Source: JBBQXK01 sp038251625
GTDB lineage: Bacteria; Pseudomonadota; Alphaproteobacteria; Rhodobacterales; Rhodobacteraceae
Reading direction: 5' to 3'
Length of the DNA stretch: 64,000 bases
Assembly (NCBI GenBank): GCA_038251625.1
Contig: JBBSBE010000002.1
Span: 1-64,000 of the forward strand
Part shown: positions 41,562 to 50,616 of the stretch, in pieces
How the letters are laid out: each line of letters starts with the position of its first letter
Numbering within the stretch: the stretch's first letter is position 1
Program-made: the position numbers and the translations under genes
Notes under the pieces: generated by a model
The model's database searches: none
Told to the model about the DNA's origin: nothing
Seen by the model: the letters and a program-made list of their open reading frames with translations, nothing else

Positions 41562-42776
41562 TCAGCCTGCCAGCGCCTTGTTCAGGTACTCGTCCACCTT
41601 CTCAAGATAGCCGATCGTCGTCAGCCATTTCTGATCCGGCCCGACGAGAAGGGCGAGGTCCTTGGTCATGAACCCGTCTTCCACCGTCTGTACCGTCACG
41701 CGTTCCAGCGTGCTTGCAAAGCGCATCAGCGCGTCGTTGTTGTCGAGCTTGGCGCGGTGTTTCAGGCCGCCAGTCCACGCATAGATCGAGGCGATCGAGT
41801 TGGTAGAGGTCTGCTTGCCCTGCTGGTGCTGGCGGTAATGGCGCGTCACGGTGCCATGCGCGGCTTCCGCCTCGACCACCTTGCCATCGGGCGTCATCAG
41901 GACCGAAGTCATGAGCCCGAGCGAGCCAAAGCCCTGTGCCACCGTATCGGATTGCACGTCGCCATCGTAGTTCTTGCAGGCCCAGACGTAACCGCCCGAC
42001 CACTTCATGGCACTTGCCACCATGTCGTCGATCAGGCGGTGTTCGTAGTGGATGCCTTTTTTCTTGAATTCGGCTTCGAATTCTTCCTCGTAGACCTTCT
42101 GGAACAGTTCCTTGAACCGCCCGTCATACTGCTTGAGGATCGTGTTTTTGGTGGACAGATACACAGGCCAGCCAAGGTTGAGGCCATAGTTCAGCGACGC
42201 GCGGGCGAAATCGAGGATCGAATCGTCCAGATTATACATCGCCATGTAGACGCCAGAGGATGGCGCATCATAGACGTCACGCTCGATCACGGTGCCATCG
42301 TCGCCCACGAACTTCATCGACAGTTTGCCCTTGCCGGGAAACTTGAAATCGGTGGCGCGGTACTGGTCGCCGAAGGCATGGCGGCCCACGACGATCGGTT
42401 GCGTCCAGCCGGGCACAAGGCGCGGCACGTTGCGGCAGATGATGGGTTGACGGAAGATCACGCCGCCAAGGATGTTGCGGATGGTGCCGTTGGGGCTGCG
42501 CCACATCTGCTTGAGGCCGAACTCTTCAACGCGCCCCTCGTCGGCGGTGATCGTGGCGCATTTCACGCCCACGCCGTATTTGGCAATCGCATGTGCACTG
42601 TCGATGGTGATCTGGTCGTTCGTCTCGTCCCGCACCTCGATTGAGAGGTCATAATATTTCAGGTCGATATCGAGGTAGGGCAGGATCAGTTTCTGCTTGA
42701 TGAAATCCCAGATGATCCGGGTCATTTCGTCGCCGTCGAGTTCGACCACGGGGTTTTCAACCTTGATCTTGGTCAT
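41562..42776 (-). CDS. icd: NADP-dependent isocitrate dehydrogenase
   Basis: A 404-residue homodimeric isocitrate dehydrogenase of the eukaryote-like (type II) subfamily. WRSPNGTIRNILGGVIFRQP is the substrate-binding loop, DDMVASAMKWSGGYVWACKN holds metal-binding Asp residues, and GTVTRHYRQHQQGKQTSTN is the NADP-binding loop. It converts isocitrate to 2-oxoglutarate in the TCA cycle, making NADPH. A short inverted repeat (GGCAGGC / GCCTGCC) at its 3' end and the palindromic repeat follow. Confidence 0.96.
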   Translation of the reverse strand: MTKIKVENPVVELDGDEMTRIIWDFIKQKLILPYLDIDLKYYDLSIEVRDETNDQITIDSAHAIAKYGVGVKCATITADEGRVEEFGLKQMWRSPNGTIRNILGGVIFRQPIICRNVPRLVPGWTQPIVVGRHAFGDQYRATDFKFPGKGKLSMKFVGDDGTVIERDVYDAPSSGVYMAMYNLDDSILDFARASLNYGLNLGWPVYLSTKNTILKQYDGRFKELFQKVYEEEFEAEFKKKGIHYEHRLIDDMVASAMKWSGGYVWACKNYDGDVQSDTVAQGFGSLGLMTSVLMTPDGKVVEAEAAHGTVTRHYRQHQQGKQTSTNSIASIYAWTGGLKHRAKLDNNDALMRFASTLERVTVQTVEDGFMTKDLALLVGPDQKWLTTIGYLEKVDEYLNKALAG

Positions 42777-42873
42777 CGGGGGCCCTTTCGCTGCCGGGAT
42801 TCGGTTCTTGCCTTCCTAGCGGAAACCGTGCCGCGAAGAAAGATGGTATGCAACGGCATACCGAAACGCGCTC

Positions 42874-43461
42874 TCAGGTATCAAAGAACGCAAGCGCGCG
42901 CGCCCGCACCTGTGCCCATAGGCCCGGCGCCCCGCGCGCGATCTTGGCACCGATGCGGGCGTCAAGTTGCGCAAGCGTTACGTTGTAGCTGGTCCAGCTT
43001 CCGCCGCCTGCGTCGATGTTCTGCATCACGGGCTGCACGCGGTCGAGCGACTTCGCGAAAACGGCGTCCGGGGTTTCAGCCGCTTCGAATTCTTCCCAGA
43101 GAGCGCGAAGATCGGACCCGATGTCCTTGGGCAGCAAGCCGAATATCCGATCTGCCGCGCGCGCTTCGGCGGCCTGAACCACGGCCGAGCCATGCGCCTG
43201 GCCATCCGCTGAATGGATCGGCACGTCGCCGGTATCGATCTCGACCAGATCGTGGATCAGTAGCATCCGGATGACCCGGTTGATATCAACGCCCGTTGCA
43301 GCCTGATCGGCCAGCACAAGCGCGTAAAGAGCCAGGTGCCAGGAGTGTTCACCCGAATTTTCGGGCCGCCCACCAGCCAGAACGGTTGTCGCACGCAGCA
43401 CGCCCTTCAGCCGGTCTGCTTCGCCCAAGAACGCAAGCTGCGCGTCGAGCCTTTCGCTCAA
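42874..43461 (-). CDS. HD-domain phosphohydrolase, 5'-deoxynucleotidase-like
   Basis: A 195-residue HD-superfamily protein like YfbR/HDDC2. Metal-binding residues are visible in ENSGEHSWHLA, MLLIHDLVEIDTGD and AKSLDRVQPVM. Such enzymes remove phosphate from deoxynucleoside monophosphates or related nucleotides. Its start overlaps the stop of the 87-residue gene by 4 bases (ATGA), so it is the last gene of a coupled three-gene operon. Confidence 0.87.
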   Translation of the reverse strand: MSERLDAQLAFLGEADRLKGVLRATTVLAGGRPENSGEHSWHLALYALVLADQAATGVDINRVIRMLLIHDLVEIDTGDVPIHSADGQAHGSAVVQAAEARAADRIFGLLPKDIGSDLRALWEEFEAAETPDAVFAKSLDRVQPVMQNIDAGGGSWTSYNVTLAQLDARIGAKIARGAPGLWAQVRARALAFFDT

Positions 43462-43721
43462 TGACCCTGGTCCGCGACCCGAGGTGCCTCGGGCGCCTTG
43501 CCACCTTCACGGCTGGCTTTCAGCGTACGATCCAGAAATTCGCGCGCGCGGCGTTCGGCCAAAAGCACGCGGATGGATTTGAGGTAGAATTCCTGCGTCG
43601 TGGGAGAACTGTCTAGCAGGACCTTCGAAATCTTGTCGTGCAACCGCTCATCACCGGTCTCGTCCATCGCGGCCAGCACATCGCGCGCGAGCTGGTCGCA
43701 AAGCTCGTCGATCATCGCCAT
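43458..43721 (-). CDS. Small conserved-looking helical protein of unknown function
   Basis: An 87-residue protein, mostly alpha-helical and charged: MIDELCDQLARDVLAAMDET, then a helix around EFYLKSIRVLLAERRAREFL, then a basic Pro-rich tail. It has no signal peptide or membrane segment. It is wedged between the hydrolase gene (1-base gap) and the HD gene (4-base overlap), so it is certainly translated with them. I do not recognise a family. Confidence 0.8.
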   Translation of the reverse strand: MAMIDELCDQLARDVLAAMDETGDERLHDKISKVLLDSSPTTQEFYLKSIRVLLAERRAREFLDRTLKASREGGKAPEAPRVADQGH

Positions 43722-43722
43722 C

Positions 43723-44382
43723 TCAGCGCGATCCTTCGGTCAGGCGGCGCTTCACATAATCCGAAACGGTCTGGATCATCGGTTTCATATGTGCCTCCTC
43801 GTCCTTGAAGAAGTGGTCCGCCCCCTCGATCTGGGAGTGGGTGATCTTGATGCCCTTCTGCTCGTGCAGTTTGTTCACGAGCACGGTCGTATCCTTCGGG
43901 GGCGCCACCTTGTCGGCAGTACCGTTGATGATGAGGCCGGAGGACGGGCAGGGTGCCAGGAAGCTGAAATCGTACATGTTGGCCGGCGGGCTGACCGAGA
44001 TGAACCCGGTAATCTCTGGCCGCCGCATCAGAAGCTGCATGCCGATCCACGCGCCGAAGGAAAAGCCCGCGACCCAGCAATGCTTGGAGTTCTGGTTCAT
44101 GCTTTGCAGATAGTCGAGCGCACTGGCCGCATCCGACAATTCGCCGATGCCCTGATCGTACTCGCCCTGGCTGCGCCCCACGCCACGGAAATTGAACCGC
44201 AGCACGGTGAAACCCAGATTGTAGAAGGCATAATGAAGATTATAGACCACCTTGTTGTTCATCGTGCCGCCAAACTGCGGGTGCGGATGCAGCACGATTG
44301 CGATCGGGGCGTCGCGGTCTTTCTGGGGGTGGTAGCGGCCTTCTAGTCGGCCCTCGGGCCCTGCAAAAATAACTTCGGGCAT
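43723..44382 (-). CDS. Alpha/beta hydrolase
   Basis: A 219-residue alpha/beta-hydrolase close to the widespread YP-type dienelactone-hydrolase-like proteins. HPHPQFGGTMNNKVVYNL and FRGVGRSQGEYDQGIGE mark the oxyanion region, GFSFGAW holds the nucleophile Ser, and the catalytic Asp is in IINGTADKVAP and His in EGADHFF. There is no signal peptide. ATG 44382 is preferred; the frame stays open to 44436. It is first in an operon with the 87-residue and HD genes and divergent from iscR. The substrate is unknown. Confidence 0.86.
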   Translation of the reverse strand: MPEVIFAGPEGRLEGRYHPQKDRDAPIAIVLHPHPQFGGTMNNKVVYNLHYAFYNLGFTVLRFNFRGVGRSQGEYDQGIGELSDAASALDYLQSMNQNSKHCWVAGFSFGAWIGMQLLMRRPEITGFISVSPPANMYDFSFLAPCPSSGLIINGTADKVAPPKDTTVLVNKLHEQKGIKITHSQIEGADHFFKDEEAHMKPMIQTVSDYVKRRLTEGSR

Positions 44383-44532
44383 TCTCTCGCCACTCTCCCT
44401 GGCCGGCAGGCGTGGACAAAGACCGCCACCTGACATAGCACCAATGGGGCCTGATGTCGCAGCCCCGTGAACCCCGGTGAGTTAAGCGCCAGAGGCCCTG
44501 CCGTCAATGGCAGGATGGGTGTGGAGGGGGCG

Positions 44533-44994
44533 ATGAAGCTTTCGACCAAGGGGCGCTACGCCATGGTAGCTCTGGCGGATCTGGCGCTGGCGGGGCAGGA
44601 GGGTCTGGTTTCGCTGGCTGAAGTATCCAAACGACAGGATATCAGCTTGCCCTACCTTGAGCAGCTTTTCGTCAAGCTGCGGCGGGCCGGGTTGGTCGAG
44701 GCTGTGCGCGGCCCCGGGGGGGGCTACAAGCTGGCGCGCAGCCCGGATGCGATCCGGGTAAGCGAGGTCATGCAGGCGGTCGAAGAAACCGTCGACGCGC
44801 TGCATACCGGGGCAGGGGCATCGGGTGGCGTGTCCGGCACGCGGGCGCAAAGCCTGACAAACCGGATGTGGGAGGGGCTTAGCGCGCAAGTCTATGTGTT
44901 TTTGCACTCCACCCGGTTGTCGGATGTGGTGCGCAATGAAATGCAGCCTTGCCCTGCTGTTCCCGCGCTCTTCCGCGTGGTGGACGAGGACTGA
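44533..44994 (+). CDS. iscR: Rrf2-family regulator IscR, cysteine-poor
   Basis: A 153-residue Rrf2 regulator at the head of the suf operon. The winged helix (MKLSTKGRYAMVALADLALA, ISLPYLEQLFVKLRRAGLVE, GPGGGYKLAR) is normal. The usual three Cys of the cluster loop are all replaced: the loop runs HTGAGASGGVSGTRAQSLTN (91-110), with SLTN where E. coli IscR has CLTH. The only cysteine is Cys140. IscR of Rhodobacter sphaeroides is reported to use an unusual ligand set with a single Cys. GGAGGGGGCG precedes ATG 44533, and a 6-bp hairpin lies at 44497-44514 just upstream. It likely represses the suf genes when iron is sufficient. Confidence 0.9.
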   Translation: MKLSTKGRYAMVALADLALAGQEGLVSLAEVSKRQDISLPYLEQLFVKLRRAGLVEAVRGPGGGYKLARSPDAIRVSEVMQAVEETVDALHTGAGASGGVSGTRAQSLTNRMWEGLSAQVYVFLHSTRLSDVVRNEMQPCPAVPALFRVVDED

Positions 44995-45052
44995 TCCGGC
45001 CTGACCGGCGCGCGGCTTTGGATTTCGGGACATTTGGGCAAAGCATCAGGGG

Positions 45053-46105
45053 ATGGTTGTGGCGGCGCGTGTATATCTGGACTGGAACGCGACAACGCCG
45101 CTGCGGGCGGAAGCGCGGGCTGCAATGGTTGCGGCGATGGATGTGCTGGGAAACCCGTCTTCGGTGCATGCCGAAGGGCGGGCCGCCAAAGCCCTGATCG
45201 AGCGGGCAAGAGAGCAGGTGGCGGCGGCGTTGGGGGCAGAAGGCGCGGACATCGTTTTCACCGCTGGCGCAACCGAGGCTGCGGCGCTCGCCTGTGCAGG
45301 GCGCGGCCTGGTGTGCGCCGAAGTTGAGCATGAGGCCGTATCGGCCTGGTGCGCCCCGTCCCTGATGACAAATGCGGATGGAAGCGTTGCTGTCGTGGGT
45401 CCGGTGCAGTCAGCGCTCCAACTGGCCAATTCCGAGACCGGGATCATGCAGACCTTGCCAGATGGGCTGGAGGTCAGCGATCTGACACAGGCGTTTGGCA
45501 AGGTGCCGCTGGCGTTCAACTGGCTCGGGTGCGCGAAGGGGCTTGTGTCCGCGCACAAACTGGGTGGGCCCAAGGGCGTGGGTGCATTGGTGCTGCGCCG
45601 CGGTCTGGATGTGGCAGCGCAGATGCGGGGCGGCGGGCAGGAAATGGGGCGCCGCGCGGGGACAGAGAACATCATCGGCATCGCCGGTTTTGGCGCTGCA
45701 GCAGAGGCCGCAACGCGAGATTTGGCCGATGGTGTGTGGGACCGGGTGGCCGAACTTAGAAATATTCTAGAAAGGGCATTGTCCGCCGGGATGAACAAGA
45801 CTAATTTTGTCGGGAAAGGCGTGCAGCGCTTGCCTAACACCATCTGCCTCATGGCCCCCGGCTGGAAAGGCGAGACGCAGGTGATGGCGATGGATTTGGC
45901 AGGGTTCGCCGTTTCGGCGGGTTCTGCCTGTTCCAGCGGCAAGGTGCGCGCCAGCCGTGTGCTGCGTGCGATGGGATATGGCGAGCGGGACGCGGGGTCG
46001 GCGATCCGCATTTCGCTGGGTCCCACGACGACCGAAGAGGATGTTCTGCGCTTTGCCGAGGCGTGGACGAAAGCGTACCGCAGGCACGCCGAACGCGCCG
46101 CCTGA
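45053..46105 (+). CDS. Cysteine desulfurase, IscS/NifS class
   Basis: A 350-residue PLP enzyme, shorter than E. coli IscS (404). PLP Lys169 is in SAHKLGG, the Asp and Gln contacting PLP are in DLTQAFGK, the His in EVEHEAV is conserved, and catalytic Cys293 is in GSACSSGKV, the flexible-loop class I form. It releases sulfur from cysteine for Fe-S assembly. It sits between iscR and sufB, as in R. sphaeroides iscR-iscS-suf. A second, SufS-class desulfurase closes the cluster, so two types are present. Confidence 0.9.
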   Translation: MVVAARVYLDWNATTPLRAEARAAMVAAMDVLGNPSSVHAEGRAAKALIERAREQVAAALGAEGADIVFTAGATEAAALACAGRGLVCAEVEHEAVSAWCAPSLMTNADGSVAVVGPVQSALQLANSETGIMQTLPDGLEVSDLTQAFGKVPLAFNWLGCAKGLVSAHKLGGPKGVGALVLRRGLDVAAQMRGGGQEMGRRAGTENIIGIAGFGAAAEAATRDLADGVWDRVAELRNILERALSAGMNKTNFVGKGVQRLPNTICLMAPGWKGETQVMAMDLAGFAVSAGSACSSGKVRASRVLRAMGYGERDAGSAIRISLGPTTTEEDVLRFAEAWTKAYRRHAERAA

Positions 46106-46121
46106 GGAGAAGGAGACGACG

Positions 46122-47648
46122 ATGACAGCCCTGTTTGACACCCCTGTCGTGGAAACCGAGGTGCGCGACGGCGTGGACCGCGAGACAATCGAGACCGTTC
46201 AGGCGATGTCCGGCGCGTACAAGCACGGCTGGTCCACCGATATCGAGATGGACTATGCGCCAAAGGGTCTGAGCGAAGAAATCGTTCGCCTTATCAGCGC
46301 AAAAAACGCCGAGCCGGAATGGATGCTCGACTGGCGCCTTGCGGCCTATCGGCGCTGGGTAAAACTGGACGAGCCGACCTGGGCGATGATCAACTATCCG
46401 ACGATCGACTATCAGGACCAGTTCTATTACGCCAAGCCGAAAAGCATGGACGTCAAGCCCAAAAGTCTGGACGAGGTGGATCCAAAGCTTCTGGCCACCT
46501 ACGAAAAGCTGGGGATTCCTCTGAAGGAGCAAATGCTTCTGGCCGGAGTTGAAGGCTCGGATGCGCCGCGCAAGGTGGCCGTTGATGCGGTCTTTGACTC
46601 TGTTTCCCTGGGTACCACGTTCAAGGCGGAACTGGCGAAGGCGGGCGTGATCTTCTGTTCGATCAGCGAAGCTGTCCGCGAGCATCCGGACCTCGTGAAA
46701 AAGTACCTTGGGTCGGTCGTTCCGCAATCGGACAACTTCTTTGCAACGCTGAATGCGGCGGTCTTTTCTGATGGATCCTTCGTCTACATCCCGCCCGGGG
46801 TGCGCTGCCCGATGGAGCTTTCCACGTATTTCCGCATCAACGCGGAAAACACCGGCCAGTTCGAGCGCACGCTCATCATCGCCGACAAGGGATCCTATGT
46901 CAGCTACCTCGAAGGTTGCACAGCGCCCAAGCGCGACATCGCGCAGCTGCATGCAGCGGTGGTGGAGATCGTGCTGCTGGACGATGCAGAGGTGAAATAC
47001 TCGACCGTCCAGAACTGGTATCCGGGCGACGAGAACGGCAAGGGCGGCATCTACAACTTTGTCACCAAACGCGCCGATTGCCGTGGTGACCGGTCCAAGG
47101 TGATGTGGACGCAAGTGGAAACCGGATCGGCCATCACCTGGAAATACCCCTCCTGCATTCTGCGCGGGGATGATACGCAGGGTGAGTTCTATTCCATCGC
47201 CATCGCCAACAACGCGCAACAGGCCGATACCGGGACCAAGATGATCCATCTTGGAAAGAACAGCCGCTCTCGCATTGTTTCCAAAGGGATTTCGGCGGGG
47301 CGGGCGCAGAATACCTACCGAGGATTGGTCTCGATGCACCCGAAGGCAAAGAACAGCCGCAACTACACGCAATGTGACAGCCTGCTGATCGGCGACAAAT
47401 GCGGTGCGCATACGGTGCCCTACATCGAGGTGCGCAACAATTCGTCGCGCGTGGAACATGAAGCGACCACCTCAAAGGTAGATGACGACCAGCTTTTTTA
47501 TTGCCGCTCGCGCGGCATGGACGAGGAAGAGGCCGTCGCGCTGGTGGTCAATGGCTTCGTCAAGGACGTGCTGCAAACCCTGCCGATGGAGTTCGCGATG
47601 GAGGCGCAGGCGCTGGTCGCGATTTCGCTGGAAGGATCGGTGGGGTAG
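46122..47648 (+). CDS. sufB: Fe-S scaffold protein SufB
   Basis: A 508-residue SufB. Matches include AVFSDGSFVYIPPGVRCP and FRINAENTGQFERTLIIAD, the core sulfur-transfer Cys in YLEGCTAP, and the C-terminal SRVEHEATTSKVDDDQLFYC, which carries interface residues. With SufC and SufD it forms the SufBC2D scaffold that builds [4Fe-4S] clusters. GGAGAAGGAGACGACG lies upstream of ATG 46122; earlier frame overlaps the desulfurase gene and is ignored. Confidence 0.96.
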   Translation: MTALFDTPVVETEVRDGVDRETIETVQAMSGAYKHGWSTDIEMDYAPKGLSEEIVRLISAKNAEPEWMLDWRLAAYRRWVKLDEPTWAMINYPTIDYQDQFYYAKPKSMDVKPKSLDEVDPKLLATYEKLGIPLKEQMLLAGVEGSDAPRKVAVDAVFDSVSLGTTFKAELAKAGVIFCSISEAVREHPDLVKKYLGSVVPQSDNFFATLNAAVFSDGSFVYIPPGVRCPMELSTYFRINAENTGQFERTLIIADKGSYVSYLEGCTAPKRDIAQLHAAVVEIVLLDDAEVKYSTVQNWYPGDENGKGGIYNFVTKRADCRGDRSKVMWTQVETGSAITWKYPSCILRGDDTQGEFYSIAIANNAQQADTGTKMIHLGKNSRSRIVSKGISAGRAQNTYRGLVSMHPKAKNSRNYTQCDSLLIGDKCGAHTVPYIEVRNNSSRVEHEATTSKVDDDQLFYCRSRGMDEEEAVALVVNGFVKDVLQTLPMEFAMEAQALVAISLEGSVG

Positions 47649-47651
47649 GCG

Positions 47652-47972
47652 ATGATCACCACCAACCCGAACATCGAAGGCCGCCCGATCGCCGAATACA
47701 AGCGTATCGTGACCGGAGATGCGATCGTTGCGACCAGCATCTTTCGCGATATCTCTTCCGGGATCTCCGCAGCGATCACCTATATCATTGGTGGCCGCTC
47801 GGGTGCCTGCGAGCAGGAGGTGGGCACGGCGCGCGACACGGCTCTGCGCGAGACGGAAGAACGGGCGGCGGCGCTCGGTGCCACGGCGGTGGTGGGGGTG
47901 GACCTCTACTCTCAGGTGATCAGGAACATGCTGATGGTTTCGGCCTCTGGCACGGCGGTGCGTCTTGGCTGA
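47652..47972 (+). CDS. YbjQ-family (UPF0145) protein
   Basis: A 106-residue protein of the YbjQ/DUF74 family: IVTGDAIVATSIFRDI, GGRSGACEQEV and ATAVVGVDLYSQV are typical. The fold forms a pentamer in solved relatives, and the family is sometimes labelled heavy-metal-binding, without firm proof. It begins 3 bases after sufB and overlaps the next gene. Its place inside the suf operon hints at a metal-related accessory role, which is inference. Confidence 0.88.
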   Translation: MITTNPNIEGRPIAEYKRIVTGDAIVATSIFRDISSGISAAITYIIGGRSGACEQEVGTARDTALRETEERAAALGATAVVGVDLYSQVIRNMLMVSASGTAVRLG

Positions 47973-48552
47973 GACGGCACCGGAATTGACCATGCCACCG
48001 GGCGAGGCCCGGGCGTTGCGCTCCGCCTATGAAGGGGCCGAGACGATTCTTGAATACGGATCGGGCGGGTCTACGGTGTTGGCGGGCACACTGCCGGGCA
48101 AGCACGTGTTCAGCGTGGAAAGCGATGCAGGCTGGTTCGCGCAGATGCAGGGATGGTTTGCCGCGAACCCGCCGCAGGCGGTGCTGGCACTGCACCATGC
48201 CGATGTCGGACCGACCAAGGAATGGGGGCATCCGGCGGACAAGGGCAGCCTCAAACGCTGGCCCGGCTATCCGGTTTCCGTCTGGGACCGCGCCGATTTC
48301 CGCCACCCCGATGTGGTGCTGATTGATGGGCGGTTTCGTGTGGCCTGCCTTCTGACCACGATTTTCCGCATCACCCGCCCGGTGGTCGCGCTTTTTGACG
48401 ATTACAGGGGCCGCAAGGTTTATCACGGGGCCGAAACGATGGTGCGGCCGGTGGAAATGATCGGGCGCATGGCCCGGTTCGAGTTGCAACCCACGGCCTT
48501 TCCGGTGGATCGGATGGCTTGGGTGATCGGGCAGTTCATGCGGCCCGTATGA
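47965..48552 (+). CDS. SAM-dependent methyltransferase-like protein in the suf operon
   Basis: A 195-residue protein. ETILEYGSGGSTVLA resembles the SAM-binding motif I, HVFSVESDAGW looks like the acidic strand-2 end, and PDVVLIDGRFRVACLLT and VVALFDDYRGRKVYH fit a class I methyltransferase fold. The start is TTG 47965, overlapping the ybjQ stop by 8 bases; ATG 47992 is an alternative. No substrate can be assigned. It separates sufB from sufC, where methyltransferases are not usual. Confidence 0.75.
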   Translation: MAETAPELTMPPGEARALRSAYEGAETILEYGSGGSTVLAGTLPGKHVFSVESDAGWFAQMQGWFAANPPQAVLALHHADVGPTKEWGHPADKGSLKRWPGYPVSVWDRADFRHPDVVLIDGRFRVACLLTTIFRITRPVVALFDDYRGRKVYHGAETMVRPVEMIGRMARFELQPTAFPVDRMAWVIGQFMRPV

Positions 48553-48570
48553 TATCTGAAGGAAAAAGAA

Positions 48571-49326
48571 ATGCTGGAAATCAAGAACCTGCACGTGAAA
48601 CTTGAGGAAGAAGACAAGCCGATTCTGAAGGGTTTGAACCTGACGGTCGAGGCTGGGCGCGTGCACGCGATCATGGGGCCGAATGGATCGGGTAAATCGA
48701 CCCTGTCCTATGTGCTGGCAGGGCGCGGCGGCTACGAGGTGACCGAAGGATCGGCCACGTTGGATGGCGTGGAATTGCTGGGGATGGAGCCGGAAGAGCG
48801 CGCGGCAGCGGGGCTTTTTCTGGCGTTTCAGTATCCTGTGGAAATACCCGGTGTGGGCAACATGACCTTTCTGCGGACGGCGGTGAATGCGCAGCGCAAG
48901 GCACGTGGCGAAGACGAGATGAGCGCAGGCGAATTCCTGAAAGTCGTGCGCGCAAAGGCAGCCAGCCTGAAGATCGACGCCGAAATGATGAAGCGCCCCG
49001 TCAATGTAGGGTTTTCCGGCGGCGAGAAGAAGCGTAACGAAATCCTGCAGATGGCCATGCTTGAGCCGCGCATGTGCATCCTGGATGAAACCGACAGTGG
49101 CCTTGATGTCGATGCCATGAAACTGGTGGCAGATGGCGTGAACGCACTGCGCGACGCAGGGCGGGGCTTTCTGGTGATCACCCACTATCAGCGGCTGCTC
49201 GATCATATCCGCCCCGACGTCGTGCATATCATGGCCGACGGTCGGATCGTGAAATCGGGCGGGCCGGAGCTTGCGCTGGAGGTTGAGGCAAACGGCTACG
49301 CAGGCATTCTTGAGGAGGTCGCGTGA
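48571..49326 (+). CDS. sufC: SufBCD complex ATPase SufC
   Basis: A 251-residue ABC-type ATPase. Walker A GPNGSGKSTL, Q-loop FLAFQYPVEIPG (a SufC trait), signature VGFSGGEKKRNEILQM, Walker B CILDETDSGLDVDA and the switch His in VITHYQRLL are intact. ATP-driven dimerisation reshapes SufB-SufD during cluster assembly. AAGGAAAAAG precedes the ATG. The stop overlaps the sufD start by one base. Confidence 0.97.
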   Translation: MLEIKNLHVKLEEEDKPILKGLNLTVEAGRVHAIMGPNGSGKSTLSYVLAGRGGYEVTEGSATLDGVELLGMEPEERAAAGLFLAFQYPVEIPGVGNMTFLRTAVNAQRKARGEDEMSAGEFLKVVRAKAASLKIDAEMMKRPVNVGFSGGEKKRNEILQMAMLEPRMCILDETDSGLDVDAMKLVADGVNALRDAGRGFLVITHYQRLLDHIRPDVVHIMADGRIVKSGGPELALEVEANGYAGILEEVA

Positions 49327-50615
49327 TGGCGGCGCCGCAAGCCAAGGGCGACGCGCTTGCCGCCCGGATCGCCGACCTGAACCTGCAGCGGGGCGGCTGG
49401 TCGGCTTCTGCACGCGAGGCGGCGCTGGCGCGACTGTTGGCGATGGGTTTGCCGGGGCGACGTGACGAATACTGGCGCTATACGGACCCGGCAACGCTGA
49501 ACGCCCCGGTCGCGCCTGCGGCCGCGATCTTCCACGATGACGATGAACCACCTGTCTTTGCTTCGGTGGATCCGTTGAAGCTTGTGTTCGTCGATGGCGT
49601 CTTCGATGCAGCGCAATCCGACGATCCCGCCCTTGCGGGGGTCGAGATCGAACGGCTGGCTGTTGCCTGGCGTTCGGATATCCATTGGGCACGCGATCTT
49701 TATGGTGTGCTCGAGGCGCGGGGACAGCTGCCCGTGGCGCGGCCCTTTGCGGCTTTGAACACGGCTTTTGCAAGCGACGGCCTGTTGATCCGCGTAACCG
49801 GGCGCGCCAGACGGCCAGTCGCCCTGATTTATCGACACGAATCAACGCAATCGGATGCAATCCTCCATCACTGCGTGAAGGTTGAAGCCGGGGCGGAGAT
49901 GACGCTTCTGGAAAGTGGCCCGGCTGCTGCGCGGTTCAACAAGGTGATAGAGATCGACATCGCGGAAGGTGGCCGCTTTCACCACATCTGCGCGCAAGGG
50001 CGGGATCACGAACGCCGCGCGGTGACGCACGTCTTTGCCCGTCTGGCACAGCGCGCGGTGCTGAAATCCTTTGCTCTGACCGCGAACGGGCGCCTGACGC
50101 GGAATGAGGCATTCGTGGAACTCGCGGGCGCCGAGGCGGTGGCGCATCTCGCCGGTGCTGCGATGGGCGACGGGGATTTTCTGCAGGACGATACGATATT
50201 CGTCAGCCATGCCGCGCCCCATTGCGAAAGCCGCCAGGTGTTCAAGAAGGTGCTGAAGAACGGTGCCACGGGCGTCTTTCAGGGCAAGATTCTGGTCAAG
50301 CAGATCGCGCAGAAGACGGATGGCTATCAGATCAGCCAATCTCTGCTTCTGGACGATGACAGCCAGTTTCTGGCCAAGCCCGAGCTTGAGATCTACGCTG
50401 ATGATGTAAAATGCAGCCATGGCTCTACCTCCGGGGCGATTGACGAGACAGCACTTTTCTACCTCCGGTCCCGCGGTATTCCTGAGGGGCGGGCGAAATC
50501 CCTTCTGGTGCTGGCTTTTCTGGCCGAGGCGATCGGGGAAATCGAAGACGAAGCGATCGGCGACGATATCCGCACGCGCCTGGAAGGCTGGCTCTCCCGG
50601 CACGAAAGCATCTGA
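49326..50615 (+). CDS. sufD: Fe-S scaffold protein SufD
   Basis: A 429-residue SufD. The N-terminal part ends with GRRDEYWRYTDPATL, and the beta-helix core includes the conserved C-terminal SHGSTSGAIDETALFYLRSR (with the His that joins SufB in holding the cluster) and GIPEGRAKSLL. It pairs with SufB. ATG 49326 shares one base with the sufC stop; GTG 49323 is less likely. Confidence 0.95.
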   Translation: MAAPQAKGDALAARIADLNLQRGGWSASAREAALARLLAMGLPGRRDEYWRYTDPATLNAPVAPAAAIFHDDDEPPVFASVDPLKLVFVDGVFDAAQSDDPALAGVEIERLAVAWRSDIHWARDLYGVLEARGQLPVARPFAALNTAFASDGLLIRVTGRARRPVALIYRHESTQSDAILHHCVKVEAGAEMTLLESGPAAARFNKVIEIDIAEGGRFHHICAQGRDHERRAVTHVFARLAQRAVLKSFALTANGRLTRNEAFVELAGAEAVAHLAGAAMGDGDFLQDDTIFVSHAAPHCESRQVFKKVLKNGATGVFQGKILVKQIAQKTDGYQISQSLLLDDDSQFLAKPELEIYADDVKCSHGSTSGAIDETALFYLRSRGIPEGRAKSLLVLAFLAEAIGEIEDEAIGDDIRTRLEGWLSRHESI

Positions 50616-50616
50616 C

